Both the position numbers and the translations under genes were made by a program. From positions 1-8,993 of the forward strand of contig CAUZJA010000114.1 of NCBI GenBank assembly GCA_963579925.1: a stretch of 8,993 nucleotides of DNA. The letters run 5' to 3'. Positions 1-6,034 of this stretch are shown here, piece by piece; position 1 is the first letter of the stretch, and the number at the start of each line of letters is the position of its first letter. The notes beneath the pieces are model-generated. The model was not told the DNA's origin. It was given only the letters and a program-made list of their open reading frames with translations, and made no database searches. Source of the DNA: UBA1151 sp963579925 (GTDB lineage Bacteria > Chloroflexota > Dehalococcoidia > Lucifugimonadales > Lucifugimonadaceae).

Positions 1-1434
1 CCGGCGCAATTGCGAGTTCTATATACAGGTCCCGTTCCCACATCAACTTCCACAGATCTGGTGACTGCAACGTCTACGGCACCTGTTGAAGAGGCCACAG
101 TTGCACTGATTGAGGCGGAAGTTGCTGGGCTCGGTCGAACGAATTTCACAGTTGAGGAGCTTTCTGAACGTAACTTTGCCATCACCTTGCCGAATCCTGT
201 TGAGGACGGCATCACCGAAGATGGCGTCCTAATTGAGGGTGAGGTAACCGCACTCCGGAAAGCGTTCGCGGCGCGTTTTGGTGATCCGCTCATATTTGCA
301 CTCACAGGACAGATCAACCAATACACCGTTGGCGGTGGCGTGCAGGAGGCCAAGCAGCTCATCGGCCAGACGGCTCAGCTTGATTTCCGAGAACGCACTT
401 GTGGCCCACTTCTTGATCCCCAAGACGGCTCTGAGTGGCCGCCAGATGGCTTGACTGAGTTCGAGTGGGCATCAGAACGATGCAGCAATCCGAGCTACTT
501 CAGCGAATCTTCTTTGCCGCTTACCGGTGCAAACCTGGTGAACGCATTTGCAGGAACACAGCCTGGAATCGCACGACCGGTCGTCAACATTGAGTTTGAC
601 GGTGAAGGTGGCGATGAGTTCTTTGAGGTCACTGACCGAATTTCACGTACCAATGGGCTGCTGGCAATCTACCTGGACGGATCCGAGCTTGTGGCTCCGG
701 CTGCTCAGGCTGGAATTAGCGGTGGTCGGGCCTTCATTCAGGGTCCTGACTTCACGGGTGAGCGTGCACGCACGGTCGCGATTCAGTTGAAGTCTGGTGC
801 ACTTCCATTGGAGTTGACGCTGGTGCAAGAGCGCAACGTTGACGCCACACTTGGTGAAGACACTCTAAGGAAGAGCGTCATTGCCGGTCTAATTGGTCTC
901 GCTCTGGTTCTCTTCTACATGATCGTTTACTACAAGGCTTCCGGTCTTGTAGCAGCTCTCGCACTCATGCTTTACGCTGCGATTACCCTTGCGGTGTTCA
1001 AGATCGCACCGGTTACTCTGACCCTTTCAGGTATCGCCGCACTGATTCTGACGATAGGTACAGCGGTAGACGCAAACATCCTGATCGCAGAGCGCACCAA
1101 AGAAGAACTACGTGCTGGCCGAACACTGTTCGCTGCTATCAGTGAAGGGTTCGCCAGAGCATGGCCGTCAATCAGGGACAGTAACGTCGCAACGCTCATT
1201 ACTAGTGTTGTCCTATTCTGGTTTGGTGATCGACTTGGCACCAGCGTTATGCAGGGATTCGCCCTGACGCTCGGTATTGGTACCCTGGTGAGCATGTTCA
1301 CGGCGTTCTTCGCCAGTCGGGTGATCAGCCGGACTCTTGGATCGGTGACTGGACCATCTCGAATGAAGCTCTGGGTTCCCGTTGGTGGCGTTGGTGCCGA
1401 CCACGACGAGCCAAGTCAACAGGCTGGAGATTAA
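1..1434 (+). CDS. secD: Protein translocase subunit SecD (5' partial)
   Basis: SecD is the large accessory subunit of the Sec translocon; with SecF it uses the proton motive force to help move preproteins across the membrane. The frame is open from base 1, and the first membrane helix and the LGLDLxGG-type motif are missing, so the window edge cuts the N-terminus. The TTG at 10 is not a true start. Counting residues from base 10, the exported P1 region contains the family signature IGQTAQLDF (118-126) and the strand LAIYLDGSELVAP (218-230). Five membrane segments follow: about 288-308, 312-332, 335-357, 394-406 and 413-438. The family motif AVDANILIAERTKEELR (352-368) and the related RDSNVATLI (389-397) are present. 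The tail 445-474 is hydrophilic. Cys131 and Cys158 sit in an insert of the exported domain. secF starts 3 bases after the stop. Identity is very secure. Confidence 0.97.
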   Translation, partial: PAQLRVLYTGPVPTSTSTDLVTATSTAPVEEATVALIEAEVAGLGRTNFTVEELSERNFAITLPNPVEDGITEDGVLIEGEVTALRKAFAARFGDPLIFALTGQINQYTVGGGVQEAKQLIGQTAQLDFRERTCGPLLDPQDGSEWPPDGLTEFEWASERCSNPSYFSESSLPLTGANLVNAFAGTQPGIARPVVNIEFDGEGGDEFFEVTDRISRTNGLLAIYLDGSELVAPAAQAGISGGRAFIQGPDFTGERARTVAIQLKSGALPLELTLVQERNVDATLGEDTLRKSVIAGLIGLALVLFYMIVYYKASGLVAALALMLYAAITLAVFKIAPVTLTLSGIAALILTIGTAVDANILIAERTKEELRAGRTLFAAISEGFARAWPSIRDSNVATLITSVVLFWFGDRLGTSVMQGFALTLGIGTLVSMFTAFFASRVISRTLGSVTGPSRMKLWVPVGGVGADHDEPSQQAGD

Positions 1435-1437
1435 CCA

Positions 1438-2352
1438 GTGGACGTAGTCGGCAGAAAACGGTATTTCTTGAGCCTGTCGTTGGTGCTGGTTATCATCGGC
1501 GTGGTCTTTGTATCAATCCCACCAAGACTTAATCTTGGAATTGATTTCACGTCGGGCACCAGCTTCGACCTGGAATTCGCTGATGACGTGGCAACCGAAG
1601 ACCTCCGCTCCGCGTTGTCAGCGGTTGGTCACGACGACGCGATCATTCAAAAGTCTGGCGATGGCGAGTTCTTCATTCGTACTCGCGATCTTGGTCAGTC
1701 CGGAATCGAAGAGATTCAGGCAGAGATCAACACGTCTATTTCCACAGAGTACCGCGTTCCCAGCGTCACATCCGTGGGCCAATCAGTAGCTGACGATACA
1801 GTTCGCAACGCGGTCATTGCCGTCGTTGTTGCTGCTCTCTTTGTGATGCTGTACGTGATGTACGCATTCCGCTCGGTACCAAAGTCGTACCGCTACGCCA
1901 TTGCCGCGATTGTTGCACTTGGTCACGATGTATTCATCGTGCTGGGGCTCTTCTCAATCCTTGGACAGGTAATCGACGCTGAAGTGAACGCGATCTTCAT
2001 TGTGGGTATCCTGACTGTGATCGGTTACTCAGTTCACGACACAATTGTCATCTTCGACAGGATTCGTGAAAACGTAAGCATTGCACCAAACCGACCGTTC
2101 TCAGCGTCAGTGAATATATCGATCAATGAGAGCTTTGCACGATCGCTCAGCACATCAATCACAACCGCACTTACCATCGTGGCCTTGCTGCTGTTTGGTG
2201 GCGAGACACTTCGGGACTTCCTGATCGTTCTGCTCTCTGGTGTGATCATTGGAACGTACAGTTCCATGTTCCTCGCAGCCCAGATTCTGGTGGCATGGGA
2301 AGACCGTGACTACAAGAAGTTCAAGTTCTGGGGACGGGCGACTGCCAACTAG
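1438..2352 (+). CDS. secF: Protein translocase subunit SecF
   Basis: SecF pairs with SecD in the RND-like membrane complex that drives late steps of protein export. At 304 residues it has normal family length. The GTG start at 1438 follows secD by 3 bases, with TGGAG at 1425-1429 as the ribosome site 8 bases upstream, so translation is probably coupled to secD. Membrane helices lie at about 10-28, 123-143, 154-174, 183-207, 238-253 and 258-282. The exported domain occupies about 30-120 and begins with LNLGIDFTSGTSF (31-43), where the usual second G of FTGG is S. The hallmark motif reads GYSVHDTIVIFDRIREN (196-212), with H where many families have N. LLFGGETLRDF (251-261) and GTYSSMF (272-278) are also typical. 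The tail is basic (DYKKFKFWGR). Identity is very secure. Confidence 0.97.
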   Translation: MDVVGRKRYFLSLSLVLVIIGVVFVSIPPRLNLGIDFTSGTSFDLEFADDVATEDLRSALSAVGHDDAIIQKSGDGEFFIRTRDLGQSGIEEIQAEINTSISTEYRVPSVTSVGQSVADDTVRNAVIAVVVAALFVMLYVMYAFRSVPKSYRYAIAAIVALGHDVFIVLGLFSILGQVIDAEVNAIFIVGILTVIGYSVHDTIVIFDRIRENVSIAPNRPFSASVNISINESFARSLSTSITTALTIVALLLFGGETLRDFLIVLLSGVIIGTYSSMFLAAQILVAWEDRDYKKFKFWGRATAN

Positions 2353-2374
2353 TCGACGCACTTCCCTTGTCAAC

Positions 2375-2389
2375 CGAACTACCAGTTCG
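2375..2389 (+). other. Small perfect hairpin after secF
   Basis: CGAACT (2375-2380), loop ACC, AGTTCG (2384-2389) form a perfect 6-bp stem 22 bases after the secF stop. No run of T follows, so it is not a convincing intrinsic terminator. It may be a weak pause site, an RNA 3'-end protector, or chance. Confidence 0.3.
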
Positions 2390-2394
2390 ATGTC

Positions 2395-2400
2395 TACAAT
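2395..2400 (+). promoter_or_regulatory. Possible -10 box upstream of nfo
   Basis: TACAAT at 2395-2400 differs from the sigma-70 -10 consensus by one base and lies 35 bases before the nfo start. The best -35-like hexamer, TTGTCA at 2367-2372, is 22 bases away, which is too far for a standard promoter. nfo may therefore have its own weak promoter or be read through from secDF. This is a low-confidence guess from pattern alone. Confidence 0.25.
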
Positions 2401-2435
2401 GGGCGACCGACTAATTTAGGTAGAAAGATAACGTC

Positions 2436-3287
2436 ATGTACCTGGGCGCCCACGTATCGTCAGCCGGAGGGCTGGAAAAATCTGTTGGCCGCGCGCTTGA
2501 AATAGGTGCCGAGGCGATGCAGCTGTTCCCTTCATCTCCCCGCATGTGGCGATTCAAGATGACTTCAGAAGCTAACATCGCCAAGTTCAATGCAGCCATT
2601 GCTGAGGCGAACATGGGCCCCACCGTGTTCCACGGAATCTACCTGTGCGCACTTGCGTCTGAAGATGAGGCGCTGCTCGCAAGGAGTATCGACTCCCTCA
2701 CGAACTATCTGAAGCTTGCAGAGCTTATCCAGGTGGAGGGTGTTCTATTTCACCCCGCAAGTCACAAAGGACGCGGATACGAGACTGTTGAGAAGCAGTT
2801 CGTGAATGCGACGCACCAGATCCTGAAAGAGGCCCCGGGGACCCCTTGGCTGGCACTTGAGAACAGTGCTGGCATGGGCGACCACCTCGGCTCCAAGTTC
2901 GAAGAGCTTGGAAAGTTGATCAAAGCGATTGACAGCCCGCGCATAAAAGTCTGCTTCGATACCCAGCACGCGTTCGCTTCTGGCTACGATATGTCGACAA
3001 AAGATGGAGTCGCCGCCGCGATGGATGAGTTCGATCGTGAGATCGGAGTCGACCTCATCAAAGCTGTTCACTGCAACGATTCAAAGACGCCGTTGGGGTC
3101 ATCCGTCGACCGTCATGAGAACCTTGGCGAAGGTGAGATCGGTGAAGATGGCTTTGAGGCTATCATGAGCCATCCAGCATTCGCGGACGTACCGTTTTAC
3201 CTTGAGGTCCCAGGATTCGAAAAGGGTGGCCCGGACAAGCAGAACATGGATATTGCCAAGGCAATCCGTGAACGCACACAGAGTTAG
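2436..3287 (+). CDS. nfo: Deoxyribonuclease IV (AP endonuclease IV)
   Basis: This is a base-excision-repair enzyme of the cytoplasm that cuts DNA 5' to abasic sites and cleans blocked 3' ends, using three zinc ions in a TIM barrel. At 283 residues it matches the family length. It opens with GAHVSSAGG (4-12). Aligning with E. coli Nfo from memory, all nine zinc ligands are kept: H66, H106, E142, D175, H178, H212, D225, H227 and E257. The DNA-intercalating residues R36, Y69 and L70 correspond to Arg37, Tyr72 and Leu73. Signature blocks are CFDTQHAFASGYD (173-185), HCNDSKTPLGSSVDRHENLG (212-231) and LEVPG (256-260). ATG is at 2436 with only a weak GAAAG (2423-2427) upstream. The gene lies 83 bases after secF and 6 bases before the metallopeptidase gene, so it is probably co-transcribed with the latter. 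Confidence 0.96.
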   Translation: MYLGAHVSSAGGLEKSVGRALEIGAEAMQLFPSSPRMWRFKMTSEANIAKFNAAIAEANMGPTVFHGIYLCALASEDEALLARSIDSLTNYLKLAELIQVEGVLFHPASHKGRGYETVEKQFVNATHQILKEAPGTPWLALENSAGMGDHLGSKFEELGKLIKAIDSPRIKVCFDTQHAFASGYDMSTKDGVAAAMDEFDREIGVDLIKAVHCNDSKTPLGSSVDRHENLGEGEIGEDGFEAIMSHPAFADVPFYLEVPGFEKGGPDKQNMDIAKAIRERTQS

Positions 3288-3293
3288 GGAAAC

Positions 3294-3680
3294 ATGCAGG
3301 ACAGCCCTAGAGCTCGAATAAGTATTGAGGATTTCGAACAACTTGTTATCGAGGCTATCGACTCCCTTCCAGAAGAGTTCATAGAACGATTGGACAACGT
3401 CGATATCACAGTGGAGTCGGTGCCAACTCAGACTCAACTTGCACAACAGGGCATTCCAGAAGACGGCCTGTTGTTGGGGCTCTACGAGGGTGTCCCACTC
3501 ACTGCACGGCAGAACTACGGATTTGTGCTGCCTGACAAGATCACAATCTTTCAGGAATCTATCGAGATGGCATGCAACTCACCGGAAGAAATCGTCAACG
3601 AGGTGCGTGACACGGTTGTGCATGAAGTTGCCCACCACTTTGGAATTGATGATGATGCACTCCACGCGCTTGGCCTTTAG
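3294..3680 (+). CDS. Minimal zincin-like metallopeptidase family protein
   Basis: This is a small soluble protein of 128 residues, predicted cytoplasmic because it has no signal or membrane segment. Its C-terminus carries HEVAHHFGIDD (110-120), the extended zinc motif HExxHxxGxxD with E111 as catalytic base and H110, H114 and probably D120 as ligands. This fits the short zincin-like family (Pfam Zincin_1, PF06262), whose members are about 110-140 residues and end shortly after the motif with a D..LH.LG tail, here DDALHALGL. Residues 11-25 match the usual opening pattern of an acidic helix followed by LPEEF. The physiological substrate of the family is unknown. The ATG follows the nfo stop by 6 bases, and its ribosome site AGGGA overlaps that stop codon, which indicates coupling with nfo. 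Identity at family level is good; function is not established. Confidence 0.87.
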   Translation: MQDSPRARISIEDFEQLVIEAIDSLPEEFIERLDNVDITVESVPTQTQLAQQGIPEDGLLLGLYEGVPLTARQNYGFVLPDKITIFQESIEMACNSPEEIVNEVRDTVVHEVAHHFGIDDDALHALGL

Positions 3681-3728
3681 CTCCCGGCTGTAAACCGAGC
3701 GGCCAATCTCAAGCGACCAAACTCAAAC

Positions 3729-3735
3729 GAGAGGA
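3729..3735 (+). promoter_or_regulatory. Ribosome binding site fixing the GTG start at 3743
   Basis: GAGAGGA ends 7 bases before GTG at 3743. It is the strongest purine box in the 62-base gap (3681-3742) and supports the GTG start, after which the protein begins at once with the hydrophobic strand VVVAAFDG. The rest of the gap shows no convincing terminator or promoter. Confidence 0.6.
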
Positions 3736-3742
3736 AACGCAA

Positions 3743-5155
3743 GTGACCAGGGTTGTAGTTGCGGCATTTGATGGGCTGCAAATGTGGCAGATTGACGCTG
3801 AGGTAATGCCTAACCTGCATCGCTTTGCGAGTGAAGGCGTGCGATTTGAGCGACACCATCCGGTGGTTCCAAGCGTCACACGGCTCAACGCCACCTCCAT
3901 GGCTACAGGCTGCCTGCCGGGAAACCACGGCATTGCAGGCAATCGAATGCTCTTCCGGGACGTATGGCCGCACAAGGTTGCAGACGTTCTGGTTGATGAG
4001 TTGAAGCTGGTGAAGCAGGCGACCGGAAATGGAACGCTGCTGAAACCAACGATGGCGGAACGACTCGCAAGCCAAGGCAGGGAGTATGCGGCCGTGGTGT
4101 CCGGAACATCAGGCAATGCGTTCTGCCACGCCCCCAACGCTGACGTATCTGGCGGAATCATCATCCACCCGGAGTTCTCACTACCGGATGACATCAATCT
4201 GCAACTGGAGAAGAAGTTTGGAGCATGGCCCGAGCCGGAACTGCCAAACGCGCCGCTCTTGTCCCACGCGACAGACATATTTATCGAATACGTACTTGGC
4301 GAACGCAACTCTGACGTTGGCCTGATCTGGTACGCGGAGCCTGACAAGTCGCAACACGCCACCGGTGTTGGCTCCGACACGTCAATCGCGGCACTCGGAG
4401 CTGCTGACAACGAGTTTGGCCGTCTACTGGGCGCAATATCCGACGACACAAATGTGTTCGTTATCTCGGATCATGGGTACTCCACGTCACAGGGAATCAT
4501 CGAAATTGAATCCCAACTGAGGATGCTCGGATATCCGGCGCTGGGCGAATACGGCGGCGTCGATATCGCGGCCAACGGCGGAGTAGCGCTCATATACGGA
4601 GACCAACTTCGTGACGGACAGGGTGAGTCGATTGTCGATTGGCTGGTTGGTCAGCCATGGTGCGGTTCGGTGTTTGTGTCTGAACGCCTCGGAAACATCG
4701 AAGGCACACTGCCCATGGATCTGATCGGCATGGAAGGCGTGCGTTCAGCCGACATCGCCGTTGCCACGAACTGGAGTGATGCGCCGGGGCAGAAGAGCGT
4801 TGCAACGTCAAACACGTTTGGATCCATGGCGCAAGGCCACGGTGACCACGGCGGTCTCAGCCCAACTGAGATGCGAAACACCCTCGTCGCCCGTGGGCCA
4901 GCGTTCAAGTCTGGAATCGTCTCTGAGTTGCCCACCGGTAATATTGACCTAGCTCCAACGGTGTTGAGTCTCCTCGGAGTATACGGCGACGGCATGGACG
5001 GCCGAGTGCTATCGGAAGCGCTGGTCGATGCTGATCAGGCGAGTGGCGAGCCGAATCACAGGTCGCATGAAGCGAGCCGTGACGGGTACCGGCAGGTGCT
5101 AGAGACGGTTGAATACGCAGGCGTCAGCTATGTGGAGCAGTCGAACCGCGTTTAA
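3743..5155 (+). CDS. Alkaline phosphatase superfamily phosphodiesterase/pyrophosphatase-like hydrolase
   Basis: This is a predicted two-metal hydrolase of phosphate or phosphonate esters, 470 residues, with no signal peptide and so probably cytoplasmic. The fold follows type I phosphodiesterase/nucleotide pyrophosphatase (PF01663). It has D10 in AAFDGL as a metal ligand and a nucleophile region PSVTRLNATSMATG (43-56) with T46 as likely nucleophile and N49 nearby. It then has NHGIAGN (61-67), EPDKSQHATG (199-208) with ligands D201 and H205, SDHGYS (242-247) with D243 and H244, and GHGDHGGLSPTEMRNTL (365-381) with H369 as the probable last ligand. The ectonucleotidase FPNH is replaced by RLNA, so this is a different subfamily. 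Phosphonoacetate-hydrolase-like or phosphodiesterase activity are options, but the substrate cannot be read. The last ~45 residues are polar and less conserved-looking. The stop overlaps that of the convergent MBL gene. Confidence 0.86.
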   Translation: MTRVVVAAFDGLQMWQIDAEVMPNLHRFASEGVRFERHHPVVPSVTRLNATSMATGCLPGNHGIAGNRMLFRDVWPHKVADVLVDELKLVKQATGNGTLLKPTMAERLASQGREYAAVVSGTSGNAFCHAPNADVSGGIIIHPEFSLPDDINLQLEKKFGAWPEPELPNAPLLSHATDIFIEYVLGERNSDVGLIWYAEPDKSQHATGVGSDTSIAALGAADNEFGRLLGAISDDTNVFVISDHGYSTSQGIIEIESQLRMLGYPALGEYGGVDIAANGGVALIYGDQLRDGQGESIVDWLVGQPWCGSVFVSERLGNIEGTLPMDLIGMEGVRSADIAVATNWSDAPGQKSVATSNTFGSMAQGHGDHGGLSPTEMRNTLVARGPAFKSGIVSELPTGNIDLAPTVLSLLGVYGDGMDGRVLSEALVDADQASGEPNHRSHEASRDGYRQVLETVEYAGVSYVEQSNRV

Positions 5156-5991
5156 AGCGGCTGCCAGCTGTACTTGTCTTCGACCTTGATCACGTGACCT
5201 ATGTTGGAGTCGATAAGCAGATGCCCGAATGTGGACATCGTGCGATCGGCCGCGAGTCGTTCAAGGAGCTTTCGGCGGGTTGCGCGGGCTGTGGGCTTGT
5301 CCTCATCGAAGTCGGCGCACAGATCTGGCATCTCGAACTGCAGTGTGTTGTGGAGCACGTCACCCGCAATGATGGCAGTCTCGCCTCCAGATTCGACGAG
5401 GAGCGACTGATGACCCGGCGTGTGCCCGGGAGTGGCCAATGCTCGAATACCGGTCGCCAGAGGCGTTTCGTCGTCAGCCAGATCTACCAGACCCAGTTTC
5501 TCAAGCGGGTAGATTGCTTGCTCAACGGGGCTACTCGAGAGAATATCCGGCTGCGTCCAGTGCTTCCACTCCATGGTAGAGATCACATAGCGAGCATTCG
5601 GGAAGACAGGCGTCGACCCAGCACCGGGGTTCTGGTGCAGCGCCCATCCAATGTGGTCGAAGTGCAAGTGGGAGAAGAAGACGTGGTCGATATCTTCTGG
5701 CGAAACGCCCTGACTCTCCAGACCACTCATGAGTTGTCCCTCAGCGCCACCCATTGCCTCGTGCGGTCCCGGTCCACCGCCAGTGTCCACGATCATTGTG
5801 GATTCAGGAGACTTCACCAGAAACACCGTGAAGTTGGTTGGGAAGTCACCCGTTTTGGTGAAGTGGCGAGCATGCTTGTCCCAGCCATCATCTGGCATCT
5901 CTGAAAATACGTTCGTGGCGGGAAATGCTAGCGGCCCAATGTCGCGGAGCGCTGTGATCTCGATGTTGCCAATCCGTACGCATGTCGCCAT
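5152..5991 (-). CDS. MBL-fold metallo-hydrolase (lactonase-like)
   Basis: This is a predicted cytoplasmic dinuclear-metal hydrolase of 279 residues. The metallo-beta-lactamase motifs appear in order: VDTGGG (68-73), SHLHFDHIGW (107-116) giving H108, H110, D112 and H113, TPGHTPGHQS (187-196) with H190 as ligand, AGDVLHN (209-215) with bridging D211, and FGHLL (255-259) with H257. Length, motif order and the TPGHTPGH form resemble N-acyl-homoserine-lactonase-like and related MBL hydrolases, but the substrate is not determined. Start choice: ATG at 5991 is preceded by GAGGGGGAG at 6000-6008, an excellent ribosome site. It is the last gene of the hemW-methyltransferase-selB run, 43 bases after selB. 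Its TAA overlaps the convergent hydrolase's TAA by four bases. The family call is solid and the specific function is open. Confidence 0.88.
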   Translation of the reverse strand: MATCVRIGNIEITALRDIGPLAFPATNVFSEMPDDGWDKHARHFTKTGDFPTNFTVFLVKSPESTMIVDTGGGPGPHEAMGGAEGQLMSGLESQGVSPEDIDHVFFSHLHFDHIGWALHQNPGAGSTPVFPNARYVISTMEWKHWTQPDILSSSPVEQAIYPLEKLGLVDLADDETPLATGIRALATPGHTPGHQSLLVESGGETAIIAGDVLHNTLQFEMPDLCADFDEDKPTARATRRKLLERLAADRTMSTFGHLLIDSNIGHVIKVEDKYSWQPL

Positions 5992-5999
5992 TTAATCCG

Positions 6000-6008
6000 C
6001 TCCCCCTC
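6000..6008 (-). promoter_or_regulatory. Strong ribosome binding site for the MBL-fold gene
   Basis: Read on the - strand, GAGGGGGAG lies 8 bases before the ATG at 5991, within the 43-base gap after the selB stop. It indicates that the downstream gene is translated independently and well, and it fixes its start. Confidence 0.6.
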
Positions 6009-6034
6009 GACCTCGCATCAGGACGCCGTTGAAA

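Noticed and set aside
10..12. TTG at base 10 as the start of SecD
   Set aside because: The frame is open to the window edge and the protein would lack the N-terminal membrane anchor and the conserved motif after it, so the true start lies upstream.
2353..2435. Possible selC tRNA or other small RNA in the largest gap
   Set aside because: The 83-base gap has only one 6-bp stem, no CCA end and no acceptor-length pairing; the other gaps (43-62 bases) are too short for a selenocysteine tRNA.
3709..4449. 246-residue open frame on the - strand opposite the phosphodiesterase-like gene
   Set aside because: Its translation is Ser/Pro-rich without domain motifs and lies entirely antisense to a gene with intact catalytic motifs; it also runs past the start of that gene without any ribosome site. 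It is a shadow frame.
5194..5904. 236-residue open frame on the + strand opposite the MBL-fold gene
   Set aside because: Arg/Val/Cys-rich translation with no recognisable domain, fully antisense to a gene with complete HxHxDH and GHTPGH motifs. It is explained by the codon pattern of the real gene.
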